Shown piece by piece: positions 36,026 to 47,217 of a stretch of 64,000 bases of DNA. The number at the start of each line of letters is the position of its first letter. The first letter of the stretch is position 1. This DNA is from Orychophragmus violaceus (Eukaryota > Streptophyta > Magnoliopsida > Brassicales > Brassicaceae): NCBI GenBank assembly GCA_030180135.1, contig CM058233.1:108355994-108419993 (forward strand). The letters are read 5' to 3'. The notes below the pieces were generated by a model. It was given only the letters and a program-made list of their open reading frames with translations. It did no database searches and was not told the DNA's origin. A program made the position numbers and the translations under genes.

Positions 36026-38995
36026 ATGGCGTCCGCCACTACCAATAACTCTAGCTCATCTCCCTCTTCTTCTATGACCGAGAATCGCGGCAGCCCTACA
36101 CAATCACGCCGTCCTTCTCGGCAGGTGTCCTCTCCATGGACTCAAATCGTCCGTGGCGAATCAGAGCCGACGATCGCCGCCGCTCCTTCCTCTCCTCAAT
36201 CTAGGCCCCCGATCGAGCCGATTGCTTCTGTTTCTGCTGCTCCACCTGCTTCTTCTCCTTTGACGGTTGAGGCGGCTGCTGGAGATGAGAAATCGCAGGA
36301 ATCTGGTGCTCAGGGCAATGCTGGAAAGAAACCAGTTTGGAAAAGACCCACTAATGGGGCTTCTGAGGTTGGAGTTGTTATGGGAGCTTCGTCGTGGCCT
36401 GCTCTTTCTGAGACGGCCAAAGCTCCTTCCAACAAGTCTTCCTCTGATTCCTTAATAAGCCTCGGCGATGTAGCATCATCGTCATCTGCCCCCGTTTCTC
36501 AGGTTTGATTGATTATCATCGAAGTAAACAAACATTGTAGCTTCTGCAAATGATATATCTGTTGCGAAATGAGGATAACTTTGTATCGTATAGATTGATG
36601 AAACGTCTTGGTGTGTGGTCGCTAGCAGCCTTTGTAGCTTTTAATTGTTTCCTACTGCTCTTTGTTTAAATTAATCTTAGCTGCTTGTCAAAGTCTTTGC
36701 TGTTGGGTTTTGTATATTGAAATGTATTAACACATAACTTCAGCATCTGCATATTTTGCGTCTTAGTGCCTTCATGTTGGATTGAAAATGCATATTGAGC
36801 CACTGAGCTCTGTAGTATCAACGTATATGAAAGTCTTGAGATGTTTCCTTTGTTCAAAGTCCTTCCCTTTTTGAATATGTAATGTTGAAAACGAAATGCT
36901 TGTCTTGATGTACGCATTCACTTGTGCATGTGTTATTCTACTGTTGATGATATTCTTTATCCTGATTTGATAGTGAGTCTGTATTTGATTCAGGGAATTG
37001 CAAATGCTTCTGCTCTTGCACCACGGCAAGTAGGACGTGCAACCCCTAATCAAACACCAAACCCCTCGCGTCAGAGATTATTTAAACAGAATGGCGCTTC
37101 TGGATCCGCTTCTAATGGTACTGTTTCTCAACCATCAGCGCATGGTTCACTTGCCGAATTGTCTTCGCACAACCCTTCTCCTAGAGGCCAAAACCAGAGG
37201 AATGGCTTTGCATCACAAAACCATGGTGGTGGTGGGACTGACAACGGATCACAACGAGACTCGTACAGGAACCAAAATGGTAATCATCACCACAGTCGTG
37301 GTGGCAGGCGCAATCAGGAGCACGGGAATCAAAACTGGAATTTTCACAGGAGCTTTAATGGGAGAGATGGGAATGCACAATCACAAAGAGGTACTCCAGC
37401 ATTTGTAAGACATGCACCTCCACCTGTGCAGGCAATTCCTCCTCAGTTTATGGCAGCTCAGCCTATTCAGCCTTTTGCCAGTCCTGTGCCCTTCTCTCCT
37501 GGTGAGACACATTGAAGACACATTGAATTTAATTTATTATTATTATAATGCGTCTTCTTCATTTCAGAATTGGCATCGCCGTATTTTCCCCGTATGCCTT
37601 TCATTGGTCCTCTCTCACCTGCTCCACTCTTCTACCATGTCCAAGATCCTCCTTTGAACATAAAACTACAGAAGCAAATACATTATTATTTTAGGTAGTA
37701 CCTTCGCATTGAGTTCTCTTATTCTTCTTCCCACTGCTCATTTCTCATCTGGGAAGGAGTAATTTAGATGCACATGTTTCTTTTTGTTACAGTGAAGAGA
37801 ATTTGATTAGAGACACGTATCTTCGTGGGCACATGGATGATCAGGGTTTTGCTCCACTTCGTGTGATTGCTGGTTTCAAAAAGGTATATTACTTTCTGGA
37901 TGTGCTGTCTTGCATTTTGGCCTCATTCACTTTTTCTGATTATGATATTTAAACAGTGTATCTTAGTTCATTTTAAAGTTCATTACTATCACGTCTGTAG
38001 AATTCCAGAAAACGCGTCTTGACTGAGACTGAGGATTAGTGTGAACTTGTATTCAATCCAGTAAGATCTTAGATACCCTTGTGACGGTTTATATAAAGCT
38101 GTGTCATGTATGTACATACACTACGAAATTAATGCTTCCTTTGCTCTCGTATGATGTGTTTTGTAATGTTAAACTTGAAAAGGAACAACTAGTTCTATGT
38201 TCACTTGACTCTATCTCATCAATGTTCATTTCTTTTGTTTTTCCTTCTCTTAATCTTAGTTATTATAAGATTTTGTTGCTTAGTACCATTTATATATAGA
38301 GTTTTTGTAGTGTTATCTGTGACTTTCGCTATCTGGGTTGCTTCTTTTTTGTCCTCCTTCAGGTTGCAGAACTTACCGATAATATCCAGCAAATAGTAGA
38401 GGCTCTACAAGGTTCACCTTTTGTTGAAGTGCAGGTATTTCTTGTCTATGTGTGTGTTCTTTATTGTGTAAACTATTGAATTCCATCGTCTTTCTTTGCA
38501 AGTAGAATGGTAATCGGTGATTAAAGACTTGATAATTGATATTTGTTCATACTAAGAGAGGAAACTTATGAAACTTTTTGATAACATGCAATTTCAACTG
38601 TTTGAAGATGAAAATATATATAACTATTGGTATCAGTTCTTCTCAAGGCATATGTGATTGAGATTTGGTTTCCCTGAGTGCTTTGGAAACTTTTATTTTT
38701 ATCTGATTGCACATGCTTCTTTCTTTTTCTGTCTTGTTAGGGTGACAAAATAAGGAAACGCTATAATTGGCAACATTGGTTGCTTCCTAGAGAAACGAAC
38801 CCTGTTGGTGCAGTAGCAAGCCGAGTTGGAAACTTGGCTATAGGTCAGAGCTCGGCAGATCCAATTGGTGGTTCAAGCAGTCAGCTGCAACCTGCGGAAG
38901 CAGAAAACGGAGCTGTTTCAGATGGTCAGCAACAGTCTTCTGGTGTTGATCCAGTGAGCAACCACCGCAATGACTCAAATGGTCTAAACCGTTGA
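36026..38995 (+). CDS. LARP1C: La-related protein 1c, La motif (LAM) RNA-binding protein
   Basis: Cytoplasmic RNA-binding protein tied to mRNA stability and translation; in Arabidopsis it promotes leaf senescence. Six exons: 36026-36502, 36994-37501, 37568-37694, 37793-37883, 38363-38434, 38741-38995 (509 aa). The N-terminal ~320 residues are low-complexity, Ser/Pro/Asn/Gln-rich, with SPWTQIVRGESEP and ASSWPALSE motifs typical of the family. The La motif spans exons 3-6: QIHYYFSEENLIRDTYLRGH, then GFAPLRVIAGFKKVAELT and IQQIVEALQGS. The start is the first ATG in a good context. The tail is Gln/Ser-rich. Ortholog of At4g35890, intact. Confidence 0.94.
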
Positions 38996-41714
38996 ACCAT
39001 CATGTTTGGAGCTGTTGGCTATTGGTGGACATGAAATATATTATTTTGTCCTGCCCAAAATCAGGAAAAAAACAATAATGAAGGGGAATCCAAAAAAGAA
39101 AAGGGATAAAGGTAAGGCATTAAACCAAAAAGAGAAGAGACCCATATGATAAAAACAGAAAAAGAATCAAACATTTGCATATTTATGGTTTTTTTTTTTC
39201 TTTTTTTTTGGATGCTAATAACTTTTTTATGTTTATGCTACTATGCGACATGATGGTTGTTATTGACGGTTGCTTTGTAAACCATTGTTATGTTCTTGGG
39301 ATTTGTCGGTTTTGCTTGCTAGTATACACTTGACTTTGTTCCCCTAATCCTCTCTTCTATTCTTTGTCAATATTGTTGATGGGTTTGTTTATGAGAACAG
39401 TCTTCTTTTAATCTGTCGTTAACCCTAAAAAGTACTGAAAAAATTAGCAGGAAACTAATAAAACCATGTACCAAACGGCGTCGTGTTCTCGTTTGCTTGA
39501 TGTTGCTTTGATGTGAATATGAACTAATAACACGTGTCTCGCGCTCTGCTGACGTTTTACAATAAAGAAAAACACAATTTTATTGTTTTACTGTTTTCTT
39601 TATTGAATGGACGACATGGGCGATCGCTATATAAGTAGAGTAGATAAACATCTGTGATTATGCATGTGTATATATATATATATTCAAGAAGCTATATAAA
39701 TATTTCATTTATCAAAAAAAAAGCTATATAAATATTTCATTTATTGTAGCTTGTGATCCATGAGCTTGTTAGCCTTTCACATGTATGCACATTCATAAAA
39801 ACTAAAAAGATGTGTGGTTTTGCTGCAAACTAGTGTTTACTTTTAGACTAGTTAGCCAGTTAGGTAAAGTTTGATTTAGATTATTGCAGCGAATTATAAG
39901 TTTTACGTACTAGTAATAGCTTAATAAATGAAAAATTACTGTACTTACCCCTCACTCTCACGACTTAGCTAAAGCCTAAGATGATCTAATTATCACCATA
40001 GACTCTGCTTAATCTAGTCATTACTATTTGTAACTAAACAAGCAGAAACCATCTCTCATATATATCAATCAAAATATTCTTTATGTTTCACCTAAATGTG
40101 GAAAATTAACTGAAACAACCCAGGAATAGGTTCAACATCACAATCTCTATATGAACCAAAAATCAGATTATTATTATGATTTTTCATCATAGACTATATA
40201 TACACTCCAATTCACACAACACACCAAATATATTGAAAGTGTTCTCCAGTTCTTCTTACCATCTGAAGATTGTCAAAAGTACACAAATCCAACGGTTATC
40301 ATTCTCTTGACTCTTTCAACTCCAAGTTTTTTTTGCTTATTTATTTTTATTGCTAAATTTAGTAGTAAATTATTACAACTACTGTGGTGCCCGTACTGTC
40401 TATAGACAACCTACGAATAGATGATCATTGTACGGACCAGTGGAACTAGAGAATCCAAGGGTCATAAACTCACGTGTCAGTCATATTGCTCGTTGGATTG
40501 TAATTTGTATGTAAATGAAAATCAATAAATACGAGTAATTTCATCAAATCAAATCACTTGTCCTGACTCATTTCGAGTCTATCAAACCTTTTTTAATCTG
40601 CAAACGACTTTACTTTTTGTAAACCCTTTTTTCTTCTCTTTTATCTGATGTAATTTTTGATAGATTGCTTCTATAGTTACAATTTTATATTAGTTGCTTT
40701 GCATGAATACTACACCCCAAGCAAGAAACAAAAATTAAAGTAAAAAATACTACACCCAGATAGAAAATAGAGAATAACGAAAATTCTTTTAAAAAACAAA
40801 ATAATTCAAACCGTTGGGACCATATCTTATACTTACTATTTTGGCAACTGGCAAGCAAATTTGCCGTTTACATGCATTGTTTTTTAGTAAGCTAAAGAAG
40901 GATGTTATTTAGAAGACAAGGCAAGAGAGATTTGATGGAGTTTAGAACAGAGCAATGTGGTGCTGACACCTGTCCAGTCCCCCTGAGACCATGACTTGTC
41001 ACACTCTCTCTCTCTCTAGCTCATACAACTCATAAGTTCTGCCATAGTTCGTGTCACTCGTGATATTTAAAACCCTATCACTAAATGCTCCCACAACTAA
41101 TTTTAAGAAATTTTAACACTGAAACCAGAATGGATAACATGAAACACGAGAAAAAACAACCAACATAAAATTCCAAGAGAAAAACTATATTCTAATGATC
41201 TAATCTAACCAAAAATAGTACTAGTTGAATCAGAAATAGAAGTGAAAAGGAAAAAAACTAGACATTATTACCATTTACTATTCTACTATAGGAAACTGAA
41301 GTTTTGATAATACTTCGATAAAAAAAACTTTTACAACAAGAATACACGCTAAAAACATTTATTTTTATATATGGAAGGGTTGGTTCTAGTTTTAAACTGG
41401 TAAAACCCTTGCTTTAAACAATGCAAAAATATATGATATATATAGATGATATATATTTTAGAAAATGCTACTAGTGTATTAATTAGAGCTCTTAATCCTG
41501 ATATACATATGATGAGCTTGAACCATATAGGCGATATTTTTAAATGATTTTTTTTCAATTTTAACTCAAATAATTTAGGTTTTAAGCGCCAATAATAACA
41601 AATCAAATTTATATATAGACACATTAATTTAATTAGCTATTTATAGACTATAGTTTCAATTGAGTTTTATATTTTGGATTTCGTTTAAAGATGTTTTGCT
41701 TTCGAAAGAAATTA
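38996..41714. other. AT-rich intergenic DNA with one poly(A) scar
   Basis: About 2.7 kb with LARP1c 3' UTR at the left and no recognisable gene. At 39689-39744 a perfect 24-bp repeat encloses only CAAAAAAA. (CT)n near 41003-41018 (CTCTCTCTCTCT) looks like a leader or promoter patch but no gene follows. Confidence 0.5.
39689..39744 (+). repeat. Poly(A) scar: 24-bp direct repeat around CAAAAAAA
   Basis: 39689-39712 and 39721-39744 are identical (starting AAGCTATATAAATATTTC) and separated by eight bases, C plus an A-run. It is interpreted as the target duplication of a retro-insertion that kept only its tail. Confidence 0.7.
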
Positions 41715-42591
41715 CACTATAAAAAAAGTTAGTTAGCATTAATAAAAAAAAGTGTTAGAAAAATAATTGACACTATAGATTACAACACATAGTAACAAAT
41801 GATATTAAACGTGTGGTTTAACATCAAATAAAGTAGTTGATGTCAATACTAACATATGTTGCATCAGATAAATAAAAATGATACTGATTTATTATTACTT
41901 TGCTTCATTTAAAATAAATTGATACAAAATAAAATTTCACATCAATTGTTCAATTGATGTATGTATTAATTATTCATAACATCAATTAACCTAAAAGATC
42001 CAATATTTATACTAATTAAAAAAGTGATGCAAATACGTTTTTGGTATTTGTCCCTCATCGGGAATATTAGATGGAGATAAGATAACTCCTCCTTTATAAA
42101 ATAACTTTATCACTTTATCACTTATAATTAAACATACCCATGGACTTTAAAATTTTAGCCCATCAAAATCAAGTTAAATTTTACATGGTCTAATAAATTG
42201 ATAATAATATGTGAGATCATACAAACCTTAGTAAGGTCTCTAACGTTTAATGGTTAAAAATTAATAATATTATATTTTAAATATTAATGAAAACTAATAT
42301 AAACTAAATAAATCATTTTAGTATCACTTATCTAAAATTGATACAAATATTAACATCATTATTTTGATTGATATGAATTTTTGTATCATTTATTGTAATT
42401 AATATATATTAACATCATTTATAACAAATGATGAAAATAGTTCGATCGTTTAGTTTGAACTGATATTAAATATTAGAGTCATCATTTCTTCCAAAGTCAT
42501 TTATATTAGTGATGCAAATTCGTTTACATCGATCAAAAAATGATATTACATGTTAAAATAAATGATATAACACACTATATTTTCTGTAGTG
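41715..42591. mobile_element. Non-autonomous CACTA-like DNA transposon
   Basis: An 877-bp element with ends CACTATAAAAAAAG and (inverted) CACTACAGAAAATATAG, close to the CACTACAAGAAAA end of plant CACTA transposons, and a 3-bp target duplication TTA at 41712-41714 and 42592-42594. The interior repeats short TGATACAAAT/TGATGTAAAT-like motifs in both orientations, as expected for subterminal transposase sites. There is no transposase. Confidence 0.8.
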
Positions 42592-42929
42592 TTATCTTAT
42601 CGGCTTCAGCTTTCTATAAAATATTAAGACATCGGTTTTCCTATTCTTTCAATCTTAGTGTTTTTTATGTCTTACTGGAATTATGTTGATAATCAATTTA
42701 TATTTATCGTCGAAAATTTTGATCTTTTCTGATTTTGTATTGTAATTGTAACAATTTTTATTTTTATATAATCTCTAGTCTATAAAAAAAAAGTCTTAGA
42801 GATTATATACTTAGCAAGAGAAAATGAAAAAAAAATGAAATTACTCATTGAAAGCATCTTTGAGTTAATTTCGTCGATAAATATCATCTTCTAATGTACT
42901 CTTTGCAATGTTCAAGATGGGACGTTTCC

Positions 42930-43796
42930 AAAAAACAGTGTAAGTAGATAAAAAAGATTTCTCTCTTTTCTAGAGAGATGAAATCCTCTCTTCGACGGTC
43001 CGTCGTCCTTCCCTGCTTTCATCCTTCGCCGGCGGTTTGCCTTCGGACTCAGGGGTTTTTTCTGATTGATCGATCTTACCAAACCTTTATTTTTCAGATC
43101 GCTCGATCTTTTTCCCCGATTATGCTCTTTTGTTTGTTGTGTTTGTTTTGGGTCGGGTCCTGTTCATATTCCGGTTTCTCGTTCCCAATAAATTCCGGTT
43201 GCTTTCTATGGCTAACGACTGTTCCGACTACTCGGATTTCTCCGGTTTTCTCCGGATTTGCTCGCTCTGCGAGCTTACTCGGTCTCGCCCCTCCTTTCTC
43301 TCTTTCCGCCGTTCACTTCCTGGGTTTCTCGGCGAGCTCTGTTTCAGTGTCTTCGTTATGTCGGGATTAATATCGCTTCCGTGCCCTGCTTTTGAGGACA
43401 AGCGTTAAGGGCTTTCAGCTAGGAGTTTTCTCCTATCGGCGGAGGCGCCTCCATGGCTCCGGTAGTTCTGTTCTGAGTTTTGCTTTTGGTTTCCTTTTGA
43501 TGCAGGTTGCAGTTGAATGGTGGCTTTGAGGTGCGGTGATCGGCAATCGGTCCTTGCTGGTGACGGTGAGTCGGTCCGGTCCGATGTGGTTGCGTTTTCC
43601 TCCACGGCTCTGCGGCTTTCCGGCGGTGCTCCATTGCGCGACGCGTATTGCATGTCGGCTTCCGTTTCGTGATGCCACGTGGCGATCTCATCCATATGTT
43701 TTTTTTCAATACGCGTTTCGTTTTCTCATCGGATTGGGCTTAGGCCCGTTTGTAATTCTCACATTGGCCCATGAATGCAATTTGGATGACAAAAAA
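42930..43796 (+). mobile_element. Noncoding A-tailed retroposon C (same family as A?)
   Basis: An ~867-bp insertion flanked by a 16-bp direct repeat with one mismatch (AAGATGGGACGTTTCC at 42914-42929; 43797-43812) and ending in an A run. A CTCTC/GAGAG-rich 5' end, GC-rich centre and a 3' end with CCACGTGG, TTGGGCTTAGGCCC and TTTGTAAT before the tail match retroposon A. Both strands have only short frames. Confidence 0.75.
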
Positions 43797-43852
43797 AAGA
43801 TGGGACATTTCCTTGAGAGCCATTCTTCTTTTACGTCATTTAGGAAAAAATA

Positions 43853-43877
43853 ATATATATATATATATATATATATA
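43853..43877. repeat. (AT)n microsatellite
   Basis: About 12 AT dinucleotides just beyond retroposon C. Confidence 0.9.
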
Positions 43878-44199
43878 GAAATGAATAGAAAATAAAAGAA
43901 AGAAAGGGAAAGACTCGTATTTTATTATACTATGGGATCCCATTATACTATCGACTTTGCAGTAAAAAAAAATAAAAATTTAAAAGCGTGACTAGATATG
44001 CACTTGAAGACTGAACATAGATACGGGCGAATATCTAGATATCTGGAGGTACTCAGATCATATAACATTATATTATTTATTTATTACAAATGGGTAAATA
44101 TTTACATTAATATAATGTTGAATCTCAATTCCGCATATCCGAAGATAGTAAGAATTTTAGGGTTTTTTGAGGGATTCTTCAAGAGTCTTTTAACCTAGC

Positions 44200-44660
44200 T
44201 CGGCGTAGATGATGAGATTAGGGCTAAATTGGCGTTTCCGGTGAATCGGAATAAAAGGAATTAGGTTTTATAGCTGAACCTTGTAAAAGGCTGCCTACGT
44301 ACCCTTCGGAAAGGGATCAAGCCATTCATAATTCCTTTAAAGAGTTCGTCGAATGACGATATGATATCGAAAGAGTTAAGTCGTCTCTCAGCGACTTATT
44401 ATATTTTGTGTGTTTCGATCTCCTTTAGCATGAATAGCTTCATTCTCTCATGTCGAGGTTTAGGTCGGCTTACAGAGTCGTCTATAGATCGATCTCTTGT
44501 AGCCTGAATACCCTCATCCTCTCATGTCGAGACTTAGGTCGACTTCCGGAGTTGTTCATCTCTTTTTCTAGATGTCCTTAGCCTGAATGCCCTCATTCTC
44601 TTATATAGAGTTTTAGGCCGGCATAAAAATTGCTATTTATCTTCATCGACATAGCATTTA
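44200..44660. repeat. Possible decayed LTR with degenerate internal repeats
   Basis: GC-richer than its surroundings. It contains GGCTGCCTACGTACCCTTCG followed by AAGGGATCAAG, a pattern I associate with crucifer Ty3/gypsy LTRs, and three degenerate ~85-bp units around AGCCTGAATACCCTCATCCT and CATGTCGAGACTTAGGTCG. No gag-pol was seen nearby, so if real it is a solo LTR. Confidence 0.4.
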
Positions 44661-45029
44661 TCCATAATAAATGTCTTCTATTTCTGGCCAATCTTATTAA
44701 CTGAATGGATCATTTTGAGAGGTGCTAAAACCGACTCCAACATATAAGATATCAAGTTAACCAGTTTTATTAGTCTCTAGATATTTATATGAATATCCCA
44801 AAACATAATTTAAATATCTAAAATGTATGGTAATGTTTACAACAAACAAAAGATTTTTGTTTTAAAATGTTAAACTAAGCATTGTTCTGTTGATCGAAGA
44901 TTTAAATAGAATGTTAAGTCGGAAAATAACATAATTTACATGTATGTAATTATCTTATGATGGAACTACAATTTCGAGAAAACAAAGTCAGATATTAAAA
45001 TAGTATGTGATTATTTTATTATAATTTAG

Positions 45030-45032
<3 letters not shown>

Positions 45033-45070
<38 letters not shown>
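45033..45070. repeat. (AT)n microsatellite
   Basis: About 19 AT dinucleotides at the 3' end of a LINE fragment lying on the minus strand; it may have grown from the LINE tail. Confidence 0.9.
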
Positions 45071-45073
<3 letters not shown>

Positions 45074-45317
45074 GTCGGGAAAGTAAAAGCTTTCATAAAA
45101 ACGAAAAGACCGGTTAACCGGTTACAACAGAAAGAGAACCTATGGTCCTAGATCTTGCGGCTGTTTTTGTTAGAGAATCCGCTATTCCATTACATAATCT
45201 TGGAATAGGAAAGAAAGAAATGTTCTGAAAACTCTTTGCGATTGCCATAATGTCTTCACAGAGTATCTTTGTGTCTTTGGGGTATATATATACTTCTTTT
45301 AACCATCGAAATTGCAA
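45071..45317 (-). mobile_element. 5'-truncated LINE fragment, end of RNase H-like domain
   Basis: On the minus strand a short open frame (about 45114-45317) reads AIAKSFQNISFFPIPRLCNG, then IADSLTKTA, the usual C terminus of plant LINE RNase H domains, followed by a 3' UTR (TTTATGAAAGCTTTTACTTT) and the AT repeat. Everything upstream is missing. It belongs to a different LINE lineage from the intact element, which lacks this motif. Confidence 0.75.
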
Positions 45318-45489
45318 ATGATGGTTACTTTGTGTCTCGTATTCAAACTACATTTGATCCACTGTTATTTTTAAATCAAAATTTATAAAAACTGACTATA
45401 AGTCTTTTAAAATCAGAAATTTCGATTTAAAAATAACAGTTTGTATCAAATGTAGTTTGAATACTAAACACAAACTAACCATCATTTGC
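45314..45489. mobile_element. 176-bp foldback MITE
   Basis: Arms of about 75 bases pair almost end to end: GCAAATGATGGTTACTTTGTG with CACAAACTAACCATCATTTGC, and ATTCAAACTACATTTGAT with ATCAAATGTAGTTTGAAT. The loop is short. It adjoins the LINE fragment and may have inserted into it. Confidence 0.8.
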
Positions 45490-46058
45490 ACTAGCACTAG
45501 AAAACCAATATTTTCATGGTTCTTATTAATAAGCTTTAAAATGCAAGCAATTATAAATAAATTTAGGAAAATGTTATTTAAACTGAAGCAAAAAAAGAGT
45601 CACACTTGAAAGTTGAAAGTGATCCAAAAAGATGTGATCTTATAAAAAGTGAGATTAGACCAAAGTTTAATTATTTGCCTGCCTTTTTCAAGCATCTCTT
45701 CCCCACCCACACACTTTACATTTAAGGATCATGGCAACAGTTTACTAACTTCATTTTGAAATTATAAACATACTTACCTTTATAAAACTTTCAAATTGAA
45801 GACATCAAAACTTTAATTACACTGTTATTGAATTTTTCTTCTTCATTTAACTTTTTAATTGGAATAGTTTCAATCTCTGCCTCTTATGGACCCCAACCAT
45901 CATACCAGAAATGACCGGCTAAAGTCAAGAAGCTCTCTGAGCTCTCTACACACTACTCTCTCTCTCCTCTCTGCTCTACTTTCTCTCTCTCCTTGCGTGT
46001 AGGATACAAGACAATCGACACCAAACCCTAAAGCTGTGTGTTTTGGTTCTCTTTTCCA
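45490..46058. promoter_or_regulatory. FD promoter and leader region
   Basis: About 570 bases ahead of the FD ATG. A CTCT-rich stretch near 45950-46000 and the telo-box-like CCAAACCCTAAAG at 46019-46031 mark the leader. No clear TATA box was chosen. Confidence 0.45.
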
Positions 46059-47217
46059 ATGTTGTCTTCAGCAAAGCATCAGAGAAACAATAGAGTCTCT
46101 GCTACAAACAAGAACAAGATTCTCAACAAAGTTCCTTCCATCACATCCTCATCATCATCATCCTCATCCTCATCATCTCCTTTACACTCACAAGACTCTC
46201 AATCCCAGAAGACATCTCTAATCACCATGGAAGAAGTTTGGAATGACATCAACCTTGCTTCCATCCACCACCTTAACCGCCACAACCAACATCCTCAACG
46301 CAACCATGAGCCAAGGTTTGGAAGCCACAACCACCAGAACCAAAACCCTAACTCCAACTTCCAAGATTTTCTCAACGGGCCTTTGAACCAGGAACCAACA
46401 ATACCCACCAGCCTCGCCATGGGTTCTTCCTCTAATGGAGATACCACTACTGTCACTGCTCTCTTCAGCAGCTCTCCTTTGGCACCTCCTGCAACTGTTC
46501 TGAGCTTGAATTCTGGAGCCGCCTTCGAGTTTCTGGATAACCAAGATCCTCTTGTTACCCCTAACTCTAACCTGCATAGCCACAATCACCTCACAAACGT
46601 TTCTTCATTCAACACCCCTTTTGAAGCTATGGTTACACCCACTTGTTTTGGTAAGAAAAGAGGTCAAGATTCCAATGGAGGTACAGGGAATAGAAGACAT
46701 AAACGTATGATCAAGAACAGAGAATCTGCGGCTCGTTCCAGAGCTAGGAAACAGGAATGTGCCTCTCCTCCTCTCCAAACCTACTACTTGAAAAAGAAAT
46801 CTGGTTTGCCAACAAAATGCTTTTGATCTAAAAAAGGTTTCTGGCTTTTCATTCTCATTTGCAGGCTTATACAAACGAGTTAGAACTTGAAGTTGCTCAC
46901 CTGAAGGCAGAAAATGCAAGACTCAAGAGACAAGAAGATCAGGTAAACAAGGAGAGAGAAGTTCTTATTGTTTTTGCCCCTATGAAGCACTCATATAAAT
47001 AGTTCAAATCCTTATAGCTTAAATGCATTACTCATCAACTTAAAAGGAAATATACATCCTCTGCATTACTTGCAGTATCTTTGTTTTACACACATTTTTG
47101 TCCAATGACATGCTACTTATGTTCTGTGTATGTGTGTTTGTGCAGTTAAGAATGGCGGCAGCAAATCAGCAACCCAAAAAGAAGACACTTCAACGGTCTT
47201 CCACAGCTCCATTTTGA
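46059..47217 (+). CDS. FD: FD bZIP transcription factor, intron 1 donor is GA
   Basis: Nuclear bZIP that binds florigen FT through 14-3-3 proteins and switches on floral genes at the shoot apex. Exons 46059-46754, 46865-46942, 47146-47217 (281 aa if spliced so). The start MLSSAKHQRNNR is chosen over an upstream in-frame ATG at 46038 because it matches FD. Features: a poly-Ser run (residues ~36-47), the conserved MEEVWNDINLASIHHL, the basic region KRMIKNRESAARSRARKQ, the zipper AYTNELELEVAHLKAENARL (exon 2) and the C-terminal SAP motif RSSTAPF with the CDPK target Thr. Oddity: after the CAG ending exon 1 the intron starts GAATGT where GTATGT is expected. Retention, or use of the GT four bases on, gives a stop before the zipper. 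Ortholog of At4g35900; function uncertain. Confidence 0.85.
46755..46864 (+). other. FD intron 1 with GA...AG ends
   Basis: 110 bases beginning GAATGTGCCT and ending TTTGCAG. The acceptor is normal and phase fits (CAG|GCT). The donor T at +2 is A. The nearest GT (46759) would add GAAT to exon 1, shift the frame and stop nine codons later; unspliced reading stops at 46826. Confidence 0.8.

Noticed and set aside
46218..46589. Minus-strand frames of 96-123 codons opposite FD exon 1
   Set aside because: Shadows of the FD coding exon; the FD frame carries the recognised family sequence.
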